In this document: in pieces, positions 1 to 7,905 of the stretch | Numbering within the stretch: position 1 is the stretch's first letter | How the letters are laid out: every line of letters begins with the position of its first letter | Assembly (NCBI GenBank): GCA_964458185.1 | Contig: CAYWFG010000009.1 | Span: forward strand, 9,276-73,275 | Origin: AB-137-C09 sp964458185 | GTDB lineage: Bacteria > Pseudomonadota > Zetaproteobacteria > Mariprofundales > Mariprofundaceae | Direction: 5' to 3' | Length of the DNA stretch: 64,000 bases | Program-made: the position numbers and the translations under genes | The notes under the pieces: generated by a model | Databases searched by the model: none | Told to the model about the DNA's origin: nothing | Seen by the model: the letters and a program-made list of their open reading frames with translations, nothing else

Positions 1-2
1 AA

Positions 3-134
3 ACAGTTGATACCAACCTAAAAACAGGCAAAGCCATCGTTACATTCACAGGAGATATAGTCGTAGATGATCCAACTTTGCGGCAGGCTGTAAAAAAAGC
101 GGGGTTTACAGCGGGTGATATTACTCGCCCGTGA
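3..134 (+). CDS. HMA-domain (heavy-metal-associated) protein, C-terminal fragment
   Basis: Only the last 43 codons before a TGA stop are inside the window; the gene starts to the left. The visible residues have the second half of a ferredoxin-like HMA fold: a strand around KAIVTF, a helix with LRQAVKKAGF, and a final strand. The metal-binding CxxC loop would lie upstream, so it cannot be checked. This pattern is typical of CopZ/MerP-type metallochaperones or the N-terminal domains of P-type ATPases; because the protein ends just after the domain, a small chaperone is more likely. A 126-bp gap separates it from hemB. Confidence 0.6.
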   Translation, partial: TVDTNLKTGKAIVTFTGDIVVDDPTLRQAVKKAGFTAGDITRP

Positions 135-260
135 TCATTAGGGGGATGCCCTACAGTTGATGATCGAAGCGTCGAAAGACGAGAACTAATTTTATTTATC
201 GACGATTTCATCAATTCGATTAGCATACGCCCTATTGTATCACTGCTGGAGGAAACATTC

Positions 261-1244
261 ATGCCATTACCTAGCCTCACTATTCGCCCGCGCCGTTTGC
301 GGCGTAGCCCTGCTATTCGTCGAATGGTGCAAGAAAATGCTTTATCGGTGAATGATTTGATTTACCCCTTGTTTGTTGATGAAGGCATTGATGAGGCGAT
401 TCCTGTTAAAAGCATGCCCGGTGTGTTTCGGATTCCCTTGGCGGATGTTGCCAAGTATGTACAGATGGTTGCCGAAGCGGGTATTTCAGCCGTTATTTTC
501 TTTGGCATTCCCACCCATAAAGACAGTATCGGGAGTGAAGCATGGAACGATAAAGGCATCGTGCAACAAGCCATTCGTGCTGCTAAATCTGCCGTGCCTG
601 AGATGTGTGTCATTGCTGATTCTTGTTTTTGTGAATATACCGATCATGGTCATTGTGGGGTGCTTGATGGCGAGCATGTTCACAACGACCAAACGCTCCA
701 TAATCTAAAAAAAGAAGTCATATCGTATGCCCGTGCTGGGGTAGATATTATTGCCCCTTCAGGCATGATGGATGGCATGATTGCAACCATCCGAAGCGCA
801 TTGGATGGCGATGGTTTTAGCGAAGTCGCCATCATGTCTTATGCTGTTAAATATGCGTCAGGGTATTTTGGCCCCTTTCGTGATGCTGCTGATTCTACGC
901 CGACGTTTGGTGATCGGGCAAGTTATCAAATGGCAACAGGGAACCGTGCAGAGGCAATTCGAGAAGCCCTGCTGGATGTTGAGGAAGGAGCAGACTTTTT
1001 AATGATCAAACCAGCCTTAGCTTACATGGATATTATTCGTGATATTCGAGAAGCATCGTTACTGCCACTTGCTGTGTACAATGTTTCGGGTGAATATGCG
1101 ATGGTTAAAGCTGCCGCTGCCAATGGCTGGATTGATGAACAACGTGTCGTTATGGAAACATTGCTCGGCTTTAAACGCGCAGGTGCTAATTTAATTATCA
1201 CCTACCATGCATTGGATGCTGCTCGTTGGTTAAAAAACTTATAA
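261..1244 (+). CDS. hemB: Delta-aminolevulinic acid dehydratase (porphobilinogen synthase)
   Basis: Condenses two 5-aminolevulinate molecules to porphobilinogen, the first common step of tetrapyrrole synthesis, in the cytoplasm. The protein has 327 residues, the usual length. The cysteine triad of zinc-dependent enzymes is visible in SCFCEYTDHGHCG (Cys122, Cys124, Cys132). The two active-site lysines are in VKYASGYFGPFR (Lys197) and LMIKPALAYMD (Lys250). ATG start after a clear GGAGG ribosome site at about 250. It heads a row with hemX and hemY, so the first genes of this operon serve haem synthesis, in keeping with the cytochrome genes nearby. Confidence 0.97.
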   Translation: MPLPSLTIRPRRLRRSPAIRRMVQENALSVNDLIYPLFVDEGIDEAIPVKSMPGVFRIPLADVAKYVQMVAEAGISAVIFFGIPTHKDSIGSEAWNDKGIVQQAIRAAKSAVPEMCVIADSCFCEYTDHGHCGVLDGEHVHNDQTLHNLKKEVISYARAGVDIIAPSGMMDGMIATIRSALDGDGFSEVAIMSYAVKYASGYFGPFRDAADSTPTFGDRASYQMATGNRAEAIREALLDVEEGADFLMIKPALAYMDIIRDIREASLLPLAVYNVSGEYAMVKAAAANGWIDEQRVVMETLLGFKRAGANLIITYHALDAARWLKNL

Positions 1245-1248
1245 TGCC

Positions 1249-2373
1249 ATGGAAAAAGAAAAGAAAACAACAACGAATGTGGATGATACTGCAAAAGAAT
1301 CTGAACAAGAAGATGCTAGCCATGCTGTAATACCGAAGGTTAAAACTGCTGGCAAACGCATTCAATGGCTGACCCTATTAACGATTATCGTGGTTAGCAT
1401 TGGCGGTAGTGCGTGGTTATTGTGGTTGCAACCTTTATTAGAAGAGCCTCCACAAGCTGCACTTACGCAACCATTGGCTTCAAAGACCAAGCCTGCGGTA
1501 CAGACAGCATTAATCGCCATGCATGATGATGCTCCCTTGCCAAACATACAACAAAGCAATATCAGCATTGAAACACCCCCGCCAAAAGAAGAACTCGTTG
1601 TTCAAAAAAACAAAGTAATTATAGCTGATAATAATGCTACAGTATTAACTGACAGTCCTGAACCAATAATGGCTAAAGCTGCCAAAGAAGATGTTACAGT
1701 AACCTACAAGGTCAAGCTTGCTAAAGCCCCTCCAGTCATCATTAATCATGACAGTACAGAAAAATTGCATCAAGAACTAACACAACTGCATGCCGATATT
1801 ACAACGCTACGCACAGCAATTACGGCACTGCATCAACAACAAACCGTGCAACAACGGAAACAATTAAGCAACGATCTTAACCAATTATTATCATCCTATC
1901 TTACCTTCTCGCAGCAAGTGATGCTATGGCGAAATATCGGCAATCAATCGCAATTATCTACGGTACAACAACAGCAAGCACTTGCCATGATGACATTAGC
2001 CCAACAAAATACAGTCATTGCGAGCCAATGGCAAAACAAGCTACAAAAGATGTTGGCTGCCCTGCATACCACAACACCGATCAACATTATTCCCCATGAT
2101 TATTGGTGGCAAAAATGGATTCGTGAGCATGTGTCTCTGCATCGCCAAACAAGCGACAACAATCAACAAAACGAACGTATCACCCATGCCGCTAAGAGTA
2201 TCATCACACGTTTATCACAAGCACAATGGCCAGATGCTGCCTCATGGCAGAATCTCCGCCAATACATAACAAACCAGCAGATGGCATCATCGCTAGCCCA
2301 TGATATGGCTATTGTTGAAAAAAACACAACGACCATGCACCAGCTTGCCAAGCAATGGAGAAACCAATCATGA
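1249..2373 (+). CDS. hemX: HemX-like membrane protein
   Basis: A 374-residue protein with a charged cytoplasmic N-terminus, one membrane helix at about residues 40-60 (LLTIIVVSIGGSAWLLWL), a low-complexity linker, and a Gln-rich coiled-coil region at about 165-260 followed by a helical C-terminal domain. This layout and the position between hemB and hemY match the HemX family (often mislabelled uroporphyrinogen III methyltransferase); no methyltransferase motifs are present. The biochemical role of HemX is not settled; it is thought to support haem-pathway enzymes at the membrane. It starts 4 nt after hemB and overlaps hemY, so translation is probably coupled. Confidence 0.75.
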   Translation: MEKEKKTTTNVDDTAKESEQEDASHAVIPKVKTAGKRIQWLTLLTIIVVSIGGSAWLLWLQPLLEEPPQAALTQPLASKTKPAVQTALIAMHDDAPLPNIQQSNISIETPPPKEELVVQKNKVIIADNNATVLTDSPEPIMAKAAKEDVTVTYKVKLAKAPPVIINHDSTEKLHQELTQLHADITTLRTAITALHQQQTVQQRKQLSNDLNQLLSSYLTFSQQVMLWRNIGNQSQLSTVQQQQALAMMTLAQQNTVIASQWQNKLQKMLAALHTTTPINIIPHDYWWQKWIREHVSLHRQTSDNNQQNERITHAAKSIITRLSQAQWPDAASWQNLRQYITNQQMASSLAHDMAIVEKNTTTMHQLAKQWRNQS

Positions 2374-3545
2374 TGACACGATTGAAAAGAACAATCATGT
2401 TTATCAGCACGTTGTTGTTGGTGGTTGCCATGGTGTTGCTGCCTGATGTCGCGGCACAATTATTGCGCATTGAGGCATTGGGTTGGCAGCTTGATATTAA
2501 ACAGGGCTTTTTTGTTTTACTGCTGCTAACACTTTTATGGCTGATTTATTTCCTTCATGTATTGTTTCAAAGCATCCTTGCAGGATCAGGAAGGCTTCGC
2601 GGAGGACTGCGCTCTGGCAAGCTGGGGCGGCAAGAACGACAATTGCGCGATGGAATCATCAAATGGGTGGATGCCCAAGGGGACTTGGGAAAAAATGCAA
2701 TTAAAAAGTCGGGGGCGACTGTACCTGATTGGTTAATAGATGCCTTTTTACGTGCCAACGAACCAATAAACACCCTGCCACTGCCTCAACATGATCCACA
2801 ACATGCATTATCAAACGCTATTATTGCTCGCATTGCAACAAACGACTGCCACCGCGAAGCTATTGATACTGAAGTGCAAAAGTTGCATCTGGAGGCATGG
2901 TTGCAAAGCAGCCCCGACTCTATATTGGCAATGTTTCGCTTGGCAAAACTGATGGTGCAAAACAACGATTGGCAACAAGCGCAACCCCTGCTTGAAAAGC
3001 TAGAAAAAAAGAGCATTGTAGTTGATGAAGTACTAGCCAATAGCGGAGAGTCTGGTGATCTGCACACCTTGCTAGCCTCGGTGTGGCTAGCTATTGCCAA
3101 AGAGGATGCAAGCCAACGAAAAGCATTGTTGCGTAAGGTTCGACGCTTGGTTCCTGCTGATGGTGCAAGTATGTTGCATGCTGGGCAATTAATGCAGGCG
3201 CAAGAGGGTAGCAAAGCGGTAAAAAAACTATGGCTTGATTTTTTACAGCAACACGATGATGAAGCCATTGCTGATGCATGTTTCCCATTACTTTCGGATG
3301 AACCGCTAGCGCGCTTTCGTGAAATAGAACATATTCGCAGCACGCCATCATTTCAATGGTTAAAAGCGCGACTGGCACATGCCTGTCAACTCAATGGATT
3401 GGCAGAAGAGTTGTTGGATCGCGTTATACTTGAATATCCACGCACAACCTTTTTAAAAACCCGTGCGGCATGGCAATATGAAAAGCAGCAATGGGATGCC
3501 GCTTATGCGACCTTGCAACGTGCTTTGGATGCTAAGTCAAATTGA
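2370..3545 (+). CDS. hemY: HemY-like TPR membrane protein
   Basis: About 391 residues with two N-terminal membrane helices (about 9-25 and 44-65), the arrangement of the HemY N-terminal domain, followed by a TPR-type helical-repeat region to the C-terminus (for example LFRLAKLMVQNNDWQQAQPL-like and AWQYEKQQWDAAYATLQRA-like helices). This is the gammaproteobacterial HemY, not the Bacillus protoporphyrinogen oxidase of the same name. I chose the ATG at 2370 because it forms an ATGA overlap with the hemX stop and has GGAG at 2357-2360 at good spacing; an in-frame ATG at 2355 would add five residues. Confidence 0.8.
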   Translation: MMTRLKRTIMFISTLLLVVAMVLLPDVAAQLLRIEALGWQLDIKQGFFVLLLLTLLWLIYFLHVLFQSILAGSGRLRGGLRSGKLGRQERQLRDGIIKWVDAQGDLGKNAIKKSGATVPDWLIDAFLRANEPINTLPLPQHDPQHALSNAIIARIATNDCHREAIDTEVQKLHLEAWLQSSPDSILAMFRLAKLMVQNNDWQQAQPLLEKLEKKSIVVDEVLANSGESGDLHTLLASVWLAIAKEDASQRKALLRKVRRLVPADGASMLHAGQLMQAQEGSKAVKKLWLDFLQQHDDEAIADACFPLLSDEPLARFREIEHIRSTPSFQWLKARLAHACQLNGLAEELLDRVILEYPRTTFLKTRAAWQYEKQQWDAAYATLQRALDAKSN

Positions 3546-4216
3546 AAGAAGCAACACCCATCAACAGTCCACAAGCATCATTGCCGCATCAAGTGGTTGT
3601 TATTGAAGATGACCCTCATACCTGTGCTTATCTTGCCGAAGCCATTGATGCCATGCCTGAGTTGCACATTATTGGAACCGCAAAAAACTGTGCTGATGGC
3701 TCAATTTTATTGCGCAAAGAACCTGATATTGCACTGATTGATTTAGGGCTTCCTGATGGTAGTGGCTTGGACATTATCCGTGCAGGGGTTAATCAAAAAT
3801 TAAAAACGCAATTTGTGGTAATTACCGTTTTTGGTGATGAAGGTCATGTGATTCCTGCTTTAGAAGCAGGGGCATCTGGTTATTTACTGAAAGACTCAGC
3901 AATGCCTGATATTGCAGCACTTATTTCTCAAGTATTAAATGGCGGTGCGCCGATATCACCCATTATTGCCCGCAAGTTACTGTTGCGATTTCGTATAAAA
4001 AACGATACCGAACCAAGCATACAATTAACCAAGCGTGAATTTGAAATTCTTAACCTAATGGCAAAAGGCTACAATCCTCAAGAGACAGCAGGTTACTTGC
4101 ATATCTCATACCACACGGTGGTCAGCCATGTTCGCCATATTTATAGAAAATTAGAAGTATCGTCTCGTGCTGAAGCGGTATTTGAAGCCACGCGCATGGG
4201 TTTAATTAACCTTTGA
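3542..4216 (+). CDS. Two-component response regulator, NarL/LuxR (FixJ) family
   Basis: 224 residues. The N-terminal receiver has the acidic pair (Glu22-Asp23-Asp24), the phosphoacceptor Asp67 in LIDLGLPDGSG, and the signalling lysine in YLLKDSA. The C-terminal LuxR-type helix-turn-helix starts near QLTKREFEILNLMAKGYN and includes HTVVSHVRHIYRKL. The start is a TTG that overlaps the hemY stop (TTGA), so it is translationally linked to the haem genes. No histidine kinase is adjacent; the nearest one in the window (20.3 kb) is far away. The target is unknown; the context suggests a link with haem or respiration, which is inference. Confidence 0.88.
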   Translation: MKEATPINSPQASLPHQVVVIEDDPHTCAYLAEAIDAMPELHIIGTAKNCADGSILLRKEPDIALIDLGLPDGSGLDIIRAGVNQKLKTQFVVITVFGDEGHVIPALEAGASGYLLKDSAMPDIAALISQVLNGGAPISPIIARKLLLRFRIKNDTEPSIQLTKREFEILNLMAKGYNPQETAGYLHISYHTVVSHVRHIYRKLEVSSRAEAVFEATRMGLINL

Positions 4217-4233
4217 ATTAATACAACTGCGTC

Positions 4234-4446
4234 TTAATAGTGCGGTGGTGGTGATTCTTCTGCATGATGACGAATCGCAGGGGCTTGGGCATCCGCGAGT
4301 AATAAGCGAAGGCGTGTTAATTCTTCTGCTTGTTGATCTAATTGTTGCTGATGGGCAATGATGACCTCATTGAGTTGGCTGATTAGATGATCTTGGTAGC
4401 TGAACTTGGTTTCTAGTTCATCAAGGCGTTGATTGGTGTTACTCAT
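4234..4446 (-). CDS. slyX: SlyX family protein
   Basis: A 70-residue protein, mostly one coiled-coil (LDELETKFSYQDHLISQLNE), ending in the SlyX-type tail SPPPHY. SlyX proteins are small coiled-coil proteins of unknown function. I place the start at 4446 because the homology begins at MSNTNQR; a longer frame to 4539 runs back through rdgB. It overlaps the end of rdgB by 8 nt and is the last gene of the ccoG-to-slyX row. It converges with the response regulator across a 17-bp gap. Confidence 0.8.
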   Translation of the reverse strand: MSNTNQRLDELETKFSYQDHLISQLNEVIIAHQQQLDQQAEELTRLRLLLADAQAPAIRHHAEESPPPHY

Positions 4447-5032
4447 GGTTGAAATAATCTTGAAGCTGGGTATGCATGCTGCGTAAAGCACGCCCACGAT
4501 GAGAAACCGATGCTTTTTCAGCGGCACTGGCAGCAGCAAAACTTTTATTCAGATCAGCACTGAAAAATAAGGGGTCATAACCAAAACCTTGGTGGCCATC
4601 GAATGCGTCAAGAATGCATCCGTCACTGCGTCCTTCGGCGTGTATCGGCTGATTATCACTGGGTATCACCAAACAAAGATGACACATAAAGTAAGCAGTG
4701 CGATCACGTTGATTTGCCATCAATTTAAGCAGATGGCGATTGTTTGCAGCATCATCACAAGCTTCACCTGCAAAACGTGCAGAGTAAATACCTGGTGCGC
4801 CATTCAGTGCATTGACGCATAAGCCTGAATCATCCGCCAATGTCGCGCAGTTATTGGCTTTGGCAAAGGCTGCGGCTTTTTTGTACGCATTGGTAGCAAA
4901 GGTGTTGCCATCTTCAATCACATCAACGTGAACAGTCTCTGATACTGGCACAATATTTAGTTTAGACTTAGTAAAAATAGTAGCGATTTCTTGCCGCTTT
5001 TTAGCATTGTTGGTGGCAATAACGAGCTGCAT
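4439..5032 (-). CDS. rdgB: dITP/XTP pyrophosphatase (Ham1/RdgB)
   Basis: Hydrolyses non-canonical purine nucleoside triphosphates (dITP, XTP, ITP) to monophosphates and so keeps them out of DNA and RNA. 197 residues, normal length. Family signatures are visible: IATNNAKKRQEI at the N-terminus, LADDSGLCVNALNGAPGIYS (active-site Asp pair), GFGYDPLF, and SHRGRAL near the C-terminus. The start codon overlaps the rph stop by one base (TAATG), which couples the two genes; rph-rdgB is a common pair. Confidence 0.95.
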   Translation of the reverse strand: MQLVIATNNAKKRQEIATIFTKSKLNIVPVSETVHVDVIEDGNTFATNAYKKAAAFAKANNCATLADDSGLCVNALNGAPGIYSARFAGEACDDAANNRHLLKLMANQRDRTAYFMCHLCLVIPSDNQPIHAEGRSDGCILDAFDGHQGFGYDPLFFSADLNKSFAAASAAEKASVSHRGRALRSMHTQLQDYFNHE

Positions 5033-5760
5033 TAGCCGACTGCCACGCCATGTTCTATGGCGGTATTTTGCAATGCAACCAAGCGTTGAATACCTTGGTC
5101 TGCCAATACTTTAAGGGCCATGAAATCATCCCAAGCTACGGGTTTATCTTCTGCGGTTGCTTGCACTTCAATCACGCCGCCATCGCCCGTCATGACAAAA
5201 TTAGCATCCATGCCAGCCTTGGAGTCTTCAGAATACTGCAAATCAAGTAAGGTGTGACCTGCGACAACACCGCAGCTAATCGCCGCTATTTGACCATGCA
5301 TAGGGTCAGATTCAATCATGTTTTCTGCCAGCATGCGGTTGATGGCTAAACGTAAGGCGATCCAGCTTGCAGTGATGGCTGCGGTTCGTGTGCCGCCATC
5401 GGCTTGCAATACATCGCAATCGACGGTGATGGTGTGCTTCCCTAGTTGATCAAGGTGAACAACAGCGCGTAAGGAGCGACCAATGAGGCGTTGAATTTCA
5501 ATGGTACGCCCTGTTTGCTTGCCACGGCTGGCTTCACGTCCACCACGGGTATGGGTAGCGCGGGGTAACATGCCGTATTCTGCGGTAATCCACCCTTGCT
5601 GGGTATTGCGCAAAAAAGGCGGTTGTTTTTCTTCGACACTTGCCATGCACAAAACTTGGGTGTGACCAAAGCTTATTTGCACCGATCCTTCTGCATAGCG
5701 GTTTACGCCTGTTTCAATACGAACAGGGCGAAGTTCATTGGTTTTACGGTCATTTCTCAT
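5032..5760 (-). CDS. rph: Ribonuclease PH
   Basis: A phosphorolytic 3'-to-5' exoribonuclease that trims tRNA 3' ends. 242 residues, full length, so unlike the frameshifted gene of laboratory E. coli K-12. Recognisable blocks are MLPRATHTRGGREA with the RNase PH basic motif, GRTIEIQRLIGRSLRAV, DCDVLQADGGTRTAAI and LDLQYSEDSKAG. Ends in a TAATG junction with rdgB. A 26-bp gap separates it from serB upstream, so it is probably in the same transcript. Confidence 0.96.
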   Translation of the reverse strand: MRNDRKTNELRPVRIETGVNRYAEGSVQISFGHTQVLCMASVEEKQPPFLRNTQQGWITAEYGMLPRATHTRGGREASRGKQTGRTIEIQRLIGRSLRAVVHLDQLGKHTITVDCDVLQADGGTRTAAITASWIALRLAINRMLAENMIESDPMHGQIAAISCGVVAGHTLLDLQYSEDSKAGMDANFVMTGDGGVIEVQATAEDKPVAWDDFMALKVLADQGIQRLVALQNTAIEHGVAVG

Positions 5761-5786
5761 GGATTAAACTCTCTAAAAAATAAATA

Positions 5787-6443
5787 TTAAGACTGAAGGA
5801 TAGCAATGATTTGATCCAAACCACCCGTATCAATGGCATAATTGGCAGCGGCTTTTACCGCTGGCTTAGCATGAAAAGCAACGCCAAGTGCTGCCGCATT
5901 CAGCATGGGCAAATCGTTTGCGCCATCGCCAACAGCGACGGTTTGCTGCATGGGGATGCGATAAGCCAATGCCTGCGCAAGTAAACATTGGCGTTTACAG
6001 TCGGCATCAACAATGTTACCGATGATTCGACCTGTTAGTTTCCCTTGAATAACTTCCAGTTGATTCGCCTGTGTGAAATCTAGCCCCAACCGTGCTTTTA
6101 AACGCGCTGTAAAAAAATCAAAGCCGCCTGAAACTAAGCCCACCTTCCAGCCAGCTTGATGCAATGCATTGATCAGTGTTTCAGCACCATCTGTTAATGC
6201 AATACGGTGTTGGTATACATCATCCAACACCGATTCATTCAGCCCTGCGAGTAATTGAACGCGCTGGGTTAATGAGGTAGAAAAATCTAATTCGCCACGC
6301 ATGGCTGATTCTGTGATGCAACTTATTTCTGTTTTAATTCCCATAAAATCAGCGATCTCATCAATACATTCGCATTGAATTAGCGTGGAATCCATATCCA
6401 TAAAAAGAAGCCCTGGCTCGGCAAGGGTGGGAAATGATGGCAT
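5787..6443 (-). CDS. serB: Phosphoserine phosphatase
   Basis: Last step of serine synthesis: O-phosphoserine to serine. 218 residues of a HAD-superfamily enzyme with all motifs: DMDSTLI (nucleophile and acid/base aspartates), SGGFDFF, a conserved Lys region near CKRQ, and VGDGANDLPML. It is the short form without the N-terminal ACT-like domain of E. coli SerB. Three bases separate it from the upstream cytochrome gene, so a housekeeping enzyme is being co-transcribed with respiratory proteins. Confidence 0.93.
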   Translation of the reverse strand: MPSFPTLAEPGLLFMDMDSTLIQCECIDEIADFMGIKTEISCITESAMRGELDFSTSLTQRVQLLAGLNESVLDDVYQHRIALTDGAETLINALHQAGWKVGLVSGGFDFFTARLKARLGLDFTQANQLEVIQGKLTGRIIGNIVDADCKRQCLLAQALAYRIPMQQTVAVGDGANDLPMLNAAALGVAFHAKPAVKAAANYAIDTGGLDQIIAILQS

Positions 6444-6446
6444 GGT

Positions 6447-6791
6447 TTATAGCCCCTTCAGGTAAGCAATAACATCGGCGCGATCGACTGCTGCAATCGG
6501 TGGCGTATGCATTTTTGTGTTGGGTTTAATGGCGCGAGGGTTAGTGATCCATGCATCCAATTCTTTTTCTCCCCAGCGGGAAAAAGGTACGCCTGTGATG
6601 GTCGGCTTTCGTCCAAAAACACCTTGCAGGCTAGGGCCAATCAAGGGTGTTTTTCTGTTAAGGTGATGGCAGGTAGCACACCGCGCTTTGGCGACCAATG
6701 CACCGCGCACCGCATCATTGGCCCATGTTGATGAAGGTATAAAACAAGCCAACGATAAACATGCCATCAAGCAGTAAAATGCCTTGTTCAT
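6447..6791 (-). CDS. Periplasmic class I cytochrome c
   Basis: A 114-residue protein with a Sec signal peptide (cleavage probably after STWA) and one haem-binding motif, CATCH, at about residues 38-42. The likely methionine ligand is in NTKMHTPP, and the GPSLQGVFGRKP segment is typical of the mitochondrial-like cytochrome c class. It should act as a soluble electron carrier in the periplasm. The start overlaps the preceding lipoprotein stop (ATGA). Likely partner: a terminal oxidase whose maturation needs the CcoG encoded at the head of this operon (inference). Confidence 0.88.
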   Translation of the reverse strand: MNKAFYCLMACLSLACFIPSSTWANDAVRGALVAKARCATCHHLNRKTPLIGPSLQGVFGRKPTITGVPFSRWGEKELDAWITNPRAIKPNTKMHTPPIAAVDRADVIAYLKGL

Positions 6792-7165
6792 GGTTGTGCC
6801 GCTGGCGTTAAGTTAAATACCAGTTCACCTTCTTCGTCGCCTCGTTTTAGGCGTACAAAAAGTTGATCGTGTGCAGGATCTTTGATGGGAACAGAGCGAC
6901 GAAATACACCCAATGCACCATCAGGAATAGCTTGCCGCCAGCCACTGTGATTAGAATGGACGTGAATCAGTAAATCATTGATAAAGCCTCGTTGCTGACG
7001 ATTGGCAATAATTAAAAATTCATTGTTGCCTGTTCGTGGAATGACAGGACGTGATTCGACCCGAATAGTGAGGTCTTGCCATGTTTGTGGTGGTGGTGAC
7101 CATGCCGATTCATCGACACAGGAGGCAAGGACACCACAACATAGTAATAATAAAAGATAAGGCAT
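6788..7165 (-). CDS. Lipoprotein of unknown function, possible Ig-like fold
   Basis: 125 residues beginning with a lipoprotein signal, YLLLLLCCGVLASC, with Cys in the lipobox LASC. The rest is predicted beta-rich, with PRTGNNEFLIIANRQQRGF and FVRLKRGDEEGELVF; the PxxGxNxF pattern recalls YtkA/FixH-type Ig-like domains, but I cannot name the family. The ATG at 7165 overlaps the upstream cytochrome stop (TAATG); a longer upstream frame would remove the signal peptide from the N-terminus and is rejected. It lies between two haem c genes in the ccoG operon, so it may assist a cytochrome complex. Confidence 0.65.
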   Translation of the reverse strand: MPYLLLLLCCGVLASCVDESAWSPPPQTWQDLTIRVESRPVIPRTGNNEFLIIANRQQRGFINDLLIHVHSNHSGWRQAIPDGALGVFRRSVPIKDPAHDQLFVRLKRGDEEGELVFNLTPAAQP

Positions 7166-7473
7166 TAAGATCGCTCCGCAGCATGGTGCTGTAAATAGGT
7201 TAAAATTTCTGTTTGTTGCCGAGGTGGAATAGGTGGTAGTCCGCGCCCTGCACGATGCTGCATCATACGCTCCATCACCACTGACCACTCTTGAGCCTTA
7301 TGCTTTGAGGGTAAAGGTGGTACATGGCAATAAGAGCATTGATGGGAAAAATAAGCAAAAGCAGCCGTATCCATGGCTGGGTATTGGTGTTGAGTATGGG
7401 GTTTATTATCGCAGCTTGCTAAGAGCAATGAAGCAAAGAACCATACCTGAACATGCCATCGTAACACAATCAT
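7165..7473 (-). CDS. Lipid-anchored small c-type cytochrome
   Basis: 102 residues with a lipoprotein-type signal (FFASLLLASC) and one haem motif CSYCH. After it come a Pro-rich turn (PPLPSKHKAQEW), a helix with MERMMQHRAGRG that holds possible methionine ligands, and a helix ending TEILTYLQHH. It is shorter than a normal class I cytochrome but has the main elements. Probably an electron-transfer or sensing subunit tethered to the membrane. The adjacent lipoprotein starts on its stop codon (TAATG). Confidence 0.68.
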   Translation of the reverse strand: MIVLRWHVQVWFFASLLLASCDNKPHTQHQYPAMDTAAFAYFSHQCSYCHVPPLPSKHKAQEWSVVMERMMQHRAGRGLPPIPPRQQTEILTYLQHHAAERS

Positions 7474-7479
7474 GATGGC

Positions 7480-7905
7480 TTATTTAGGGAAGCCTGCTTC
7501 ATCCAATTCGTCTTCTTCTTTATCGGGATCGCTGTCTAGTTTTCCTGCGGATTCAGAACCATACAGGTTAACCATATACGAGATAAAGACCGCGCCAACA
7601 CCAAAGTAAACCAGCGCGGCAACATGCCCCCACGTGAACCACGGTCGTGGCGCATCGGGTCTGTCGCCCCAAAACGGCATGGTCAATCCAAACGCCATTA
7701 ACAACACCATAAACACAACCGCAATAAACCATTTAGGCATATGGTTTTGTGATTTAGGGATGTTTTCAACCAGTTCCCAGTCTTCCATCCCCCGTTTGTT
7801 TAAACGGTCTTCGTCGGATTCATAACCAAAGTGATCATCAGGAATCTCCCCCCATTCTTTTTTTACGGGGGATAATGATTTATCTTTTTTTTGTTTCTTG
7901 TTCAT
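7480..7905 (-). CDS. Small two-helix membrane protein, unknown, in ccoG operon
   Basis: 141 residues, not a family I recognise. It has a highly charged N-terminal cytoplasmic part (about 1-55, Lys- then Asp/Glu-rich), two membrane helices at about 58-78 and 90-112 joined by a loop with a WGDRPDAPRPWFTWGH element, and a very acidic tail (DSDPDKEEDELDEAGF). The start overlaps the ccoG stop (ATGA), so it is translated together with ccoG. Aromatic and Pro-rich periplasmic loops of this sort occur in small oxidase subunits, but that is only a suggestion. Confidence 0.6.
   Translation of the reverse strand: MNKKQKKDKSLSPVKKEWGEIPDDHFGYESDEDRLNKRGMEDWELVENIPKSQNHMPKWFIAVVFMVLLMAFGLTMPFWGDRPDAPRPWFTWGHVAALVYFGVGAVFISYMVNLYGSESAGKLDSDPDKEEDELDEAGFPK

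Noticed and set aside
2786..3343. A 185-codon minus-strand frame inside hemY
   Set aside because: Ser/Cys-rich shadow of the HemY helical repeats; no ribosome site and a clear gene on the other strand.
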